The notes under the pieces are model-generated. The model was not told where the DNA came from and made no database searches. It saw nothing but the letters and a program-made list of their open reading frames with translations. A stretch of DNA of 64,000 nt from Fen-549 sp964636655 (lineage in GTDB: Bacteria; Actinomycetota; Thermoleophilia; Gaiellales; Gaiellaceae): assembly GCA_964636655.1 (NCBI GenBank), contig CAZWTK010000007.1, positions 1 to 64,000 on the forward strand. Reading direction: 5' to 3'. Shown in pieces: positions 36,822-44,780 of the stretch; positions within the stretch are counted from its first letter, which is position 1, and each line of letters opens with the position of its first letter. The position numbers were made by a program, and so were the translations under genes.

Positions 36822-36961
36822 CGATCGGGTTGTTTCTTCGATTTCCACGTGTGGTGTCGGTCGGGTCTGTTCCTCGTGCGGCCGATACCGTTTAGCAGCG
36901 CCGCGACAGCAAGAGGATACCGGGGGCGCCGAAGCGACGGCGGCAGAAGCCGAGCGAGGAT

Positions 36962-38395
36962 CTAGTAAGCCCCGCGACGCGTGACGATCGCGGTGCACGT
37001 CATCAGCAGAATGCGCAGGTCGCGGAAGATCGACATGTTCTCGATGTACTCGCGCTCCAGCGCCAGCCGCTCCTGGAAGTTTAGGGCGCCGCGGCCGTTG
37101 ACCTGCATCGGGCCGGTCAGGCCGGGCTTGACCGACAGCCTGAAGAGGTACTCGGGCTTGTAGCGCTCGACCAGATCGAACTGCTCGGGCCGCGGGCCGA
37201 CCAGGCTCATTTCGCCTTTGAGCACATTGAGCAACTGCGGGATCTCGTCGAGGCTCGAGCGGCGCAGGAAGCTGCCCACGCGGGTCACGCGAGGATCATC
37301 GTGTAGCTTGAACATCGGCTCCGAGAGCTTGTCGAAGGGGACGATGTCCTGGAGCTGCGCCTCGGCGTCGGCCACCATGGTGCGGAATTTGCGCATACGG
37401 AAGGGTCGCCGGTTGTGGCCGGCGCGTACCTGCGAGAAGACCACCGGCCCGCGGCTGTCGAGCTTGATCGCCAGCGCGATGAGCGCAGCGACGGGTGCCA
37501 GGACGACGAGCCCAATACCGCCGATGGTCAGGTCGAGTATCCGCTTCAGCAACATCGTCGAGCGAGGAATGTTCCAGGTTCGGTATTCGAGCACCGGTAG
37601 ATCGGCGATGTGGTTCATCTGCACCGCCGCGCCGAAGAGGTTTCTGGCCAGTGGAACCACGCTCAGTCTGATGTGCTGCCTCTGGCCGAGCGCGACGAGC
37701 TCCGCGATCGTCTCGGCTTCGACCGACGCAGCGGCGACGATGATTCGATCGATCGAGCGCCACTGGCCGTCTCCATCGCGCAAGCTCTCGACGTCGATCT
37801 CCGAGATCTCCGCTACGACGTCCAGGTGCACGTCGGGGAAGAGCTCGATCTTGCGCCTGATTGTCTCCGCTTCGGAGACGGAACCGATGATGGCGGTGCG
37901 CTCGGGCGGGGTGGCGTATCTCCAGAGGCGTCGCGTCACTCCCCGCAGCACGAATGCCGAGACAGAGGTGACAAGCATGACGTGGACCGCATCGGTCAGC
38001 GGCAACGAACCTGGGAGGGGCAAGCGCAGGAAGAGCACGATGCCGATCGCGCCGAGTAGGGCCCAGGTTGCGATCAGCGGGACTTCGTCGATCGTCAGAT
38101 GGCGAAGGGAGCGCTGGTCATTGTCATACAGCCCGAGAAGCTTGCCCAGGACCACCCATAGCGGTGCGAGCGTGAGCGTCCAGAACAGCGCGTTGACGTT
38201 GCTCCCGAACAGGAAACCGACCGAAAGCCCGCCGAACAGCACCGCGAGGATGTCGGAGGCGGCGAGCATGCGCCGTAAGAGAGACTCGCGCCACTCGTTG
38301 GACGAGGGCTCGACCCAAACGTCGTCCTTTTCGACGACGGATTGCGACTCGGCGTAGTTCGCTTGGCTTGACGGGGCGGTCGACATGAAGTTCAT
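36962..38395 (-). CDS. Polyprenyl-phosphate sugar-1-phosphate transferase (WbaP/CpsE type)
   Basis: 477 aa from ATG 38395 (ATG 38386 is an alternative; the frame is open to 38869, but the extra part has no protein-like character). Four N-terminal membrane segments, a CoA-binding-like middle domain, then the catalytic domain: KRILDLTIGGIGLVVLAPVA helix, GPVVFSQVRAGHNRRPFRMR, KFRTM, SLDEIPQLLNVLKGEMSLVG and PRPEQF. These enzymes start glycan synthesis by moving a sugar phosphate from an NDP-sugar to undecaprenyl phosphate. It heads the long minus-strand array that ends at 25640. Confidence 0.95.
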   Translation of the reverse strand: MNFMSTAPSSQANYAESQSVVEKDDVWVEPSSNEWRESLLRRMLAASDILAVLFGGLSVGFLFGSNVNALFWTLTLAPLWVVLGKLLGLYDNDQRSLRHLTIDEVPLIATWALLGAIGIVLFLRLPLPGSLPLTDAVHVMLVTSVSAFVLRGVTRRLWRYATPPERTAIIGSVSEAETIRRKIELFPDVHLDVVAEISEIDVESLRDGDGQWRSIDRIIVAAASVEAETIAELVALGQRQHIRLSVVPLARNLFGAAVQMNHIADLPVLEYRTWNIPRSTMLLKRILDLTIGGIGLVVLAPVAALIALAIKLDSRGPVVFSQVRAGHNRRPFRMRKFRTMVADAEAQLQDIVPFDKLSEPMFKLHDDPRVTRVGSFLRRSSLDEIPQLLNVLKGEMSLVGPRPEQFDLVERYKPEYLFRLSVKPGLTGPMQVNGRGALNFQERLALEREYIENMSIFRDLRILLMTCTAIVTRRGAY

Positions 38396-38709
38396 TATCG
38401 TTTGGCGGTCGCGCTCCGGCGACTGAACTTCCGGTGGCCGCTCCCCATCACTCCACCCGATGGTTCCTGGTGGTTTCGGCATCTCGCTCACGATTCCTGG
38501 CGAGACGGACCCTAACACACGCTCGATTAGTTGGCTATTGGCAAATCGATGCCGCCGAGCGGTGTTTCTCCTCCGGAATAGAGAAGTGCTGCGGCGGTTG
38601 TGGGTCGAAACTCCAATCAAACAGTTCTCGTATCCCCGCTCCGGAACCATGTAAACCGCTTGGCGCCGGCACTGATTGAAAGCTGTCGCAACCGCCGTGG
38701 CCGGCCGGC
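38396..38709. other. Non-coding stretch upstream of the sugar transferase
   Basis: 314 bases without a convincing gene. On the minus strand it should hold the promoter of the sugar-transferase operon and the 3' end of the O-antigen ligase/TPR gene. A CCGGCCTAGCCGG palindrome straddles that gene's stop at about 38707-38719 and could help termination. No consensus -35/-10 pair stands out. Confidence 0.4.
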
Positions 38710-40689
38710 CTAGCCGGCGCGGAATAGTGACGACTTCGGGGCTAGTGACTCCGCGCGCCTCAGACTCTCCTGGGCGCCGATAATGTCTCCCAACTTGGCG
38801 TCGAGGCGCGAAGCTACGAGCCACAGGTGGTAATCGGTCGAGTCGCGCGCGATCGCTTTCTCGATCCAAGCATAGGCTTGTTTGATACGCCCTTCACGCT
38901 CGGTCACCAGCGAAAGCTGGAGATACGGGCTAGAGGCCCACGGTTGGAGGTTGCGAGCGTCCATGGCGGCGCGAAGCGCTTCCGCCGTGTTCTTCTTGTC
39001 GACGTATGCCTTGCTGTCTTTGATCCTGAGCTGGGAGAGGAGAGGAATGCCCTGAGCGCAGATGAGTAGCCACATCGCGAAGAGCGCCGCTACTCCCAAT
39101 CTGAATTGCTTCTGCCGCGCGCGCGAGCCGTTCGGTTTGGCCTTGGTGACCAGCCGTGGTGGACTCGGCTCGGAAACCCCATTGCTGCAGATAAGTGCAA
39201 GCGCGACGAAACCAACTCCGGCTACGACCGTGAGTTCCCACATCCAATCGACCCCCGCGGCGGCCGAGAACGCCGCGAACATAGAGGTCAACGCCGCCAG
39301 CGCGACGCGTCTATCACCCGAGCTCTTGAGTGAACGCCGCACTCCGATGCCTATTCCGCCGAGTGCAAACGCCAGAACCAAGGCGAATCCGGGCAAACCC
39401 AGCTCTCCGAGCGACTCGAGATACAGCGAGTGGGCATCTCTCGCCGGAAAGTAGAAGCTCTGGTGCTTCGTCCACCATGCTTCGTACGAGCCCGCTCCGT
39501 TCCCGATTACGGGGTGGCTCTCCCACTGCTCGAGCGCCGAGCCCCATAACTGCCAGCGGCCGTTGCTGCGCCCGCTTAGCAGGTGCGCGTTCGTATAGTT
39601 CGCGGTCGAGATCGGTTTGTACTCTTCGGGCGAGCGCTTGAAGACCTGGAATTGCCGGATGGGGTGAGTGGCGACGACCCCAACCGCAAAGAGCGCGACG
39701 ACCAGTACAACCGTCCCGCGGCCTAGCCATGGCGTGGGCCGGAAGTCGTGCCTGCGCGCCAGGCGAAGTGCAGCCTCGCGACTCGCTGCGTACGCCGCGC
39801 CCGCGAGCAGGCAGGACAGGCTCACGAGGAGCGCCGCGCTTCTCCCCTGGCGCTCGGCCAGATCGCTGCCGAGCACCCCGTTTACCAGTGTGTTACGGGT
39901 GGCGAGCGTGGCTATCGCAGCGACGCTTCCTGCTCCTGCCCAGAACAGTGCTCCGGCCGCGACCCAGCGCCTCTCGGTGAGCGCGAGAAATACGACCACG
40001 CCGATAAACGCCGTCGCGAAGCCGCCGCGAGACGAAGCGAGATAGATAACACAGACGATGCCCGGGATTGGGGCGATCGCCAGCCCTCGAACGGCCGCCC
40101 TCGTATCGGAGATTGCGATCCGGAGCAGCAGCGGTATGGCGAGCGCTACGAATATCGCCAGCCCGTTCCAATACCCCAGGGGGAAGCTGAGTCGGGTCGC
40201 AACGGTACTTCCCAAGACCTTCAGGCCTTGATCCGGGAAGGTGCCGGGGAAGAACCGACTGATCAGAGCGACGAGCGCCACCAGCGGGATGGCGATCGCC
40301 AGTCCGTCGCACCAGCGATAAAACGATGTGCGCCCGACCGTGAGCAGCGTGAAGACGAAGATGGCGAGGAAGAGAGAGACGCGGTTGAACTCGTCGAACG
40401 CATTCTCGGCGCTTGGCGCCCAGAACACCGACGCGAACGTCCAGGCGCAGAGCGCGGCGATCAGCCCGCCCATCACCAGGGACGCTCTGGTCGCGCTCCC
40501 CAGCGTGAGCGCTCTCAGCGCGACCCCGACGATCACCGCCCACCAGATAGCTATCGCGAGCGTGTTGCGGCTGGGCAGGTAGTAGCTCCCGTTGTCGTAC
40601 GCGGCCACGAAAGTGACGGCCGCAACCGAGAGCGGAATCAAAAAGCTCGGCGACAGCGCGACCGAGCGGATTCGGTTAATCAGCGGCAC
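38710..40689 (-). CDS. O-antigen ligase domain protein with C-terminal TPR repeats
   Basis: 659 aa from GTG 40689. Residues 1-500 hold about twelve membrane segments with the O-antigen ligase loop (NAHLLSGRSNGRWQLWGSAL, HPVIGNGAGSYEAWW, DAHSLYLESLGELGLPGFAL). After a last helix (near residue 545) comes a soluble part of about 100 residues with two to three TPR-like helices (LRAAMDARNLQPWASSPY, AYAWIEKAIARDSTDYHLW, AQESLRRAESLAPKS). The TPR part probably binds a partner or acceptor protein outside the membrane. It is divergent from the small surface protein at 40746. Confidence 0.87.
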   Translation of the reverse strand: MPLINRIRSVALSPSFLIPLSVAAVTFVAAYDNGSYYLPSRNTLAIAIWWAVIVGVALRALTLGSATRASLVMGGLIAALCAWTFASVFWAPSAENAFDEFNRVSLFLAIFVFTLLTVGRTSFYRWCDGLAIAIPLVALVALISRFFPGTFPDQGLKVLGSTVATRLSFPLGYWNGLAIFVALAIPLLLRIAISDTRAAVRGLAIAPIPGIVCVIYLASSRGGFATAFIGVVVFLALTERRWVAAGALFWAGAGSVAAIATLATRNTLVNGVLGSDLAERQGRSAALLVSLSCLLAGAAYAASREAALRLARRHDFRPTPWLGRGTVVLVVALFAVGVVATHPIRQFQVFKRSPEEYKPISTANYTNAHLLSGRSNGRWQLWGSALEQWESHPVIGNGAGSYEAWWTKHQSFYFPARDAHSLYLESLGELGLPGFALVLAFALGGIGIGVRRSLKSSGDRRVALAALTSMFAAFSAAAGVDWMWELTVVAGVGFVALALICSNGVSEPSPPRLVTKAKPNGSRARQKQFRLGVAALFAMWLLICAQGIPLLSQLRIKDSKAYVDKKNTAEALRAAMDARNLQPWASSPYLQLSLVTEREGRIKQAYAWIEKAIARDSTDYHLWLVASRLDAKLGDIIGAQESLRRAESLAPKSSLFRAG

Positions 40690-40745
40690 GATCCGGTAGA
40701 ATAGTCACTTCCTGTTGCGCAACCGACGAGAAAGGCTAGGTCGGC

Positions 40746-41210
40746 TTGTTTTCTCCCAACCGAATCGTCGTCTGCCTGTTGTTTATTGCGCTGCTGGCTC
40801 CCTCTGCCGCGGCGGCATCATCTGGTGCTGGCGGCTGCTCGGCATGCGATCAGTATCGCGAGCCTCCGGCGCCGTCTGGCGGCTCCAAAGCCGGGTCCAA
40901 GACGAAGAGCGCGAAGCTGCCCAAGGCAACCGAGAAGGCGCTCAAGTCTGCGAAGAACGTCAAATCTACGAAGAGCAGTACGCGCAAGAAGATCGAGGCA
41001 ATAGTCACCCTCTCGAACCTGGGTGCGCCGACTTCGAGCATTCCGACCGCCCAGAACCCTGACTCGTCGCTCTTCAGATCTCTCGGAGCCTCGATCGTGT
41101 CGCCGGGGTCGGGCAGCGTGGGCCGCCTCGCGATCCTGCTGGCTGCGATCATCGGTATCACCGCCGTGATTGCGACGACGGCTGTTCGAAAACAGCGCAT
41201 CCAACGCTGA
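40746..41210 (+). CDS. Small exported protein with C-terminal membrane anchor
   Basis: 154 aa from TTG 40746, unrecognised family. A signal peptide (about residues 1-24, core VVCLLFIALLAPSAAAA) is followed by GCSACDQYREPPAPSGG, then a Ser/Lys-rich middle (residues 45-85), a Ser/Pro segment, and at the end GSGSVGRLAILLAAIIGITAV followed by a basic tail RKQRIQR. Signal peptide plus C-terminal helix plus basic tail is the layout of cell-surface proteins sorted by sortase- or exosortase-like enzymes, but no LPXTG is present. It diverges from the O-antigen ligase/TPR gene by 56 bases, so a functional link is likely. Confidence 0.65.
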   Translation: MFSPNRIVVCLLFIALLAPSAAAASSGAGGCSACDQYREPPAPSGGSKAGSKTKSAKLPKATEKALKSAKNVKSTKSSTRKKIEAIVTLSNLGAPTSSIPTAQNPDSSLFRSLGASIVSPGSGSVGRLAILLAAIIGITAVIATTAVRKQRIQR

Positions 41211-41363
41211 GGCCCGTCCTGCGCCGCGCCCATCGAGGTCGGCGCGCCGACGGCGAGTTCCGTTACTCCAGCGAGCGCGGCAGTTTGCTTGGAGGGAGCC
41301 GTTATGCTCTTCGGCAAACGGGGTGAGACTCCGCCCGTCGGTCTCGTGATTCTTCCGCGCGCT

Positions 41364-42896
41364 CTAGCAGGTTCCCCAGACGCAACCCTTCCAGGATTTC
41401 TTGGGAGCCTTCAGCGAGAAGGGGATAGATTGATCGCTGTTGTCGGAGAGCCGAGCTCGCAGGGAGGCGGTCTTCGCGGGCTTGGGAATAGAGCCCTTGA
41501 AGATGCCGTAGCGGTTGGCTTTCAGCACCTTGACCCGCTTCCACTTGCCGTGGGACTTGCGCTCGATCACAACTACGGCTTTCTTACCGGTAGGCGTCCG
41601 CCCCCAGAGAAGTACGGTCGACTTCTTCTCCGAGACGACCTCTGGGTAGGCGACAAAGGGGAAGCGGAAGGCCCGCAGCACCGGCTTGGCGCGATCGGTT
41701 GAGATGCCGCCGGAGCCGGCGTAGTAGAGGCCGGACTGCCAGTACGAGGTGGCCCTCGGCTGGTCGCGGAGGATGAACCAGGACACGAGCGACACGCCGG
41801 AGCTCCACATCCGGTAGAGAGTCTCGGCGACCCAGCGTGTCTCGAGCGCGATCGGAACGCCCTTCGGATCGGGAGGCTTGGAGTCCCAGCTGAACTCGGT
41901 CACCCAGAGGCGGACTCTCTTTTTCGCGACGACGTGCTTGGCCTTGATGGCGGCGTTCAGTACGGCTCGCATCTCGCCCATGTCGCCGAGCGACACGTTG
42001 CCGTGAAGCCTCGCCTTGGTCGTCGGGCCGCCCTGGGTGTAGGGGTGGTGCGACCAGATGTCGAACTTCGTCTTTTTCTTGCAGGCCGACTTGTAGACGA
42101 TCGAGACCTTTCGGGTCTTCTTGTTGCGAACTTTCTTCTCGCGGATGCAGAGGACTTTCTCCATGAAGACGAGCGGCTTGGTCGCGCTTCGATTCTTCGA
42201 TCCGACGCCGAACGGCGCCGTCTCGCCACCGATGACGACGTTGCTGGAGTTCACCGCATGCAGGGCGCCGGCCGCGGCGTTGAGCATCGAGCGGTACCAG
42301 CGCGGGCTGACCGCCTTCCCCTTCACCGTCTGGGGGGCCAGGAAGTTGTTCAGGTTGGGCTCGTTCCAGATCGCCCAGTACCGCACCCGGGGTAGATCTC
42401 CGAAGTTCCCGCTGTAGCGATGCGCCGCTGCCGTCATGAATTGCGCCAGCGCGCTCGGGCTCGGCTTGTAGGTCCCGCTGTTGGCCGAGCCGTGCGATGA
42501 GCCCTCCGCCCAGAGCGGCGCGGAGGCGATGACCAATCTCGGCTTCAACCCCGCTGCCGCGGCTGCTCGTAACCTGCCGTCGTAGTAGGACCATCTGTAG
42601 TTGGGATCGGCGGGATCTTTGGGCTGAAAACCGGCGGGTTTCGTGGCCCCCGCGGGCGCGACGGACGACCAGAACATGCGGATCTCGACGTACTTGGCGC
42701 CCGCTGCGCGGATGCGCTCGAACTGCGTCGTGTTATCGGCGTCGGAAGCGAGATGTATGTAGCCGACTCCGGTCTCGAGCCCGCCCGCCGCCGTCTTGAC
42801 CGTGGCCGCCTTCCGTGCTCCGTAGGCACTGGTTGCGACAACGGCAAAGACCAGCGCGGCAAGGAGGACGAAACTCGCTCTAAGAAGCTTACGCAT
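41364..42896 (-). CDS. Secreted glycoside hydrolase, clan GH-A-like
   Basis: 510 aa from ATG 42896 with a signal peptide (residues 1-26, core FVLLAALVFAVVATSAYG). The TIM-barrel part has AIWNEPNLNNF, with Glu179 as acid/base, and RLWVTEFSWDSKP, with Glu333 as nucleophile, as in GH5/GH39/GH51-type enzymes. A C-terminal beta-rich domain of about 90 residues (TVLLWGRTPTGKKAVVVIER) follows. It may trim or degrade the extracellular polysaccharide made by this locus or a host/environment glycan. Confidence 0.85.
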   Translation of the reverse strand: MRKLLRASFVLLAALVFAVVATSAYGARKAATVKTAAGGLETGVGYIHLASDADNTTQFERIRAAGAKYVEIRMFWSSVAPAGATKPAGFQPKDPADPNYRWSYYDGRLRAAAAAGLKPRLVIASAPLWAEGSSHGSANSGTYKPSPSALAQFMTAAAHRYSGNFGDLPRVRYWAIWNEPNLNNFLAPQTVKGKAVSPRWYRSMLNAAAGALHAVNSSNVVIGGETAPFGVGSKNRSATKPLVFMEKVLCIREKKVRNKKTRKVSIVYKSACKKKTKFDIWSHHPYTQGGPTTKARLHGNVSLGDMGEMRAVLNAAIKAKHVVAKKRVRLWVTEFSWDSKPPDPKGVPIALETRWVAETLYRMWSSGVSLVSWFILRDQPRATSYWQSGLYYAGSGGISTDRAKPVLRAFRFPFVAYPEVVSEKKSTVLLWGRTPTGKKAVVVIERKSHGKWKRVKVLKANRYGIFKGSIPKPAKTASLRARLSDNSDQSIPFSLKAPKKSWKGCVWGTC

Positions 42897-43348
42897 GGGG
42901 AGTCAGGGTACCGATACCCCTTTGGAGTCGTCGGGGAAAAGGGGTACCCGGACGTAAAACGCTCGTAAAGCCTGAGCATTCCGTACGCCGGCGTGTCGGA
43001 ACAGCGTGACTCGTCGCTCGACTCGTGGATGATCTGAAGAGCTGCAATAGAGCGAAACTGCCGTTCAACGAGAATCGCCATCTCGCGTTCTCGGGGCGCC
43101 GCCGCCTTCAGGCTCATTCTCTCTTCGATTGCAGATACCAGATACGAGCGCGTGGCGCCCGGCTAGTCCGAGCTTGGCGTTAGCGCGCAGCTTCATCCGG
43201 TACCTCCTTGGGCGTAGGTCGTGGCGGACTCACAGCCTCAAAGGAGGCCCGGATGTCTTCTCAGGCGTTCACAACGTGTGTGGGCACGTCATCTAGGAGC
43301 AGACGAGGCGCCCGCCGAAGGCGCGCAAACTCGTATACCAAAGTCATA
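42897..43348. other. Gene-poor stretch between the hydrolase and tRNA-Val
   Basis: About 450 bases. It holds the promoter side of the hydrolase gene and a short IS481-like reading frame at 43065-43196 with upstream sequence to about 43290. A plus-strand frame with an AAAGGAGG ribosome-like site at 43240-43247 and ATG at 43253 exists, but it runs antisense through the tRNA gene and is not credible as a gene. Confidence 0.5.
43065..43196 (-). mobile_element. Probable IS481-type transposase N-terminal remnant
   Basis: AAGGAGG ribosome site, ATG 43196, then MKLRANAKLGLAGRHALVSG. This matches the usual start of IS481-family transposases (M-K-L-x-A-N-A-x-L, then x-G-R-x-x-L-V). After about 20 residues the similarity ends, and the frame stops at 43065 after 43 codons. 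The HTH and DDE parts are missing, so the element is dead. The preceding sequence (GTTGTGAACGCCTGAGAAG on the minus strand, near 43270) may be the left end of the element. Confidence 0.5.
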
Positions 43349-43391
43349 CCAGCGAAAGTCTTCGCCGGCTCTGCCGGCGGACTTTCGCTGG
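43349..43391 (-). terminator. Perfect palindrome just downstream of tRNA-Val
   Basis: CCAGCGAAAGTC (43349-43360) pairs with GACTTTCGCTGG (43380-43391). Inside, CGCCGGC pairs with GCCGGCG around a TCT loop, with only a TT bulge. The stem is about 19 pairs and begins six bases after the tRNA 3' end. No T-run follows, so it may be a factor-dependent or processing hairpin, or a mobile palindrome. Confidence 0.55.
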
Positions 43392-43396
43392 AGAAG

Positions 43397-43469
43397 TGGG
43401 CGGTGCCGGTCTCGAACCAGCGACCTCCTGCTTGTAAGGCAGGCGCTCTCCCAGCTGAGCTAACCGCCC
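43397..43469 (-). tRNA. tRNA-Val (anticodon UAC)
   Basis: The minus strand reads GGGCGGTTAGCTCAGCTGGG, then a CCTGC-CTTACAA-GCAGG anticodon arm with anticodon TAC (Val, GTA/GTG codons), then GGTTCGAGACC as the T arm and ACCGCCC closing the acceptor stem with discriminator A. Length is 73 and CCA is not encoded. All four arms pair fully. Confidence 0.96.
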
Positions 43470-43691
43470 GCGCTGCAAGTGTTCCACATCCAACCGAAGC
43501 CGGTGCGCCAGGCCCTCTCCCTTGCCTACAGGCTGCTTGGTATTCGAGAAAGCGGGTAGGGAAACGAAGTACGCCCTAAAAAGGGAATCCTGACTGTGCT
43601 CAAATCGAGTTTACATTCCCAACTACCGTTCAAGAGCATCCCGAGGCGTCGGTGACCCATCTTGTCGAGAGAGGTCGCGGAGATTGAGGCG

Positions 43692-44780
43692 ATGAATACT
43701 CCCGAGTCGAGATCGGAGTATGCCAGCGCCCTGTGGACGTACATCGCCACCGAGAGCGAGGAAGCGCTGGCACGCGCTCGCCAGTTCGGGAAAGCCGGCC
43801 TCCGGGCCGGTCTCGACTCGTCGGATGTTGCCCTGGCGCACTTCGAGGCGCTACGAGCCGGCGAGTCGTCGGACGCCGTCGACGGCGCGCTCGTGGCCGA
43901 GCGCGCCTCTCGCTTTCTCATCGAGGCGCTGCGGCCCTTCTCGAACGCCCGGCATCGGCTCGAGCAGATGAGCGAGGAGCTGGCCGGGATGAACGACACG
44001 CTGATCGAACGCACCAGAGAGCTCGAGATCGCCAACGGCGAGCTCGAGACTTTCAGCTACTCGATATCGCACGACCTGCGAACCTCTCTGCAGGCCGTGC
44101 TCGGTTTCGCGCAGACGCTGACCATCCGCCACTCGCAAGATCTCGAGCCGGAGGCTCGCCGCTGCATCGAGATGATCATCAAGGGTGCGCGGGGGATGAA
44201 CGAGCTGGTCGACGATCTGCTCGCACTGGCTCAGGCCAATCGCCTGCCACTCGATCTCGAATCGGTCGATCTAGGACTGCTGGCCCGCGAGGCGATCGGC
44301 GAGCTGGAGCAGCAGCTCGCCGCCTCTGATGTCGAACTGACGATCGGCGAGCTTCCCGTGGTCGATTGCGATCGCGGTCTGCTCAAGCGGGTGTTCGTGA
44401 ATCTCATCTCCAACGCGATCAAGTTCTCGCGCGAAGCGGAGCCAAAGGGGCGAGTCGAGATCGGTTCCTCGCGGCGTAGCAAGGGGCAGGTTCTGTTCGT
44501 TCGGGACAACGGCGTCGGGTTCGACATGGGCCAGTCGGGCCGGCTGTTCCAGGCATTCCAACGCTTACACGGCGGCGGCGATTTCGAGGGGACGGGCGTC
44601 GGCCTCGCGCTCGTTGCCCGCATCGTCGATCGGCACGGGGGCCGCGTCTGGGCCGAGTCGGAGCCCGGGAAGGGCGCCACCTTTTACTTCACGCTCGCCG
44701 CCGAAGGAGCCGGCACCGCTTCGAGCCACGGCGGTAGCTCGGCAGGCCGGGGGCACAAGCAGAGCGTGTCAGGCGGATAG
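43692..44780 (+). CDS. Sensor histidine kinase with RsbU-like N-terminal domain
   Basis: 362 aa from ATG 43692 (TTG 43662 is an upstream alternative). Residues 5-90 are helical and like the RsbU/KaiA-type N-terminal domain (ARARQFGKAGLRAGLDSSDV, HFEALRAG). A coiled coil follows, then SYSISHDLRTSLQAVLGFAQ with the phospho-acceptor His127; the Pro normally after HDLRT is Ser. The ATPase domain has LISNAIKFSRE (N box), VRDNGVGFDMG (G1), FEGTGVGLALV (G2). There are no membrane segments, so it is a cytoplasmic sensor. No response regulator lies nearby. Its 3' end overlaps the convergent DUF2156 gene by 12 bases. Confidence 0.9.
   Translation: MNTPESRSEYASALWTYIATESEEALARARQFGKAGLRAGLDSSDVALAHFEALRAGESSDAVDGALVAERASRFLIEALRPFSNARHRLEQMSEELAGMNDTLIERTRELEIANGELETFSYSISHDLRTSLQAVLGFAQTLTIRHSQDLEPEARRCIEMIIKGARGMNELVDDLLALAQANRLPLDLESVDLGLLAREAIGELEQQLAASDVELTIGELPVVDCDRGLLKRVFVNLISNAIKFSREAEPKGRVEIGSSRRSKGQVLFVRDNGVGFDMGQSGRLFQAFQRLHGGGDFEGTGVGLALVARIVDRHGGRVWAESEPGKGATFYFTLAAEGAGTASSHGGSSAGRGHKQSVSGG

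Noticed and set aside
38396..38869. N-terminal extension of the sugar transferase frame to 38869
   Set aside because: The extra 158 codons are Arg-rich, run into the antisense of the O-antigen ligase/TPR gene and lack any domain; ATG 38395 matches family length.
41289..41702. Plus-strand frame under the glycoside hydrolase
   Set aside because: Antisense of the conserved C-terminal part of the hydrolase.
43208..43579. Plus-strand frame with AAAGGAGG and ATG at 43253
   Set aside because: It reads antisense through the tRNA gene and the palindrome; composition is not protein-like beyond the start.
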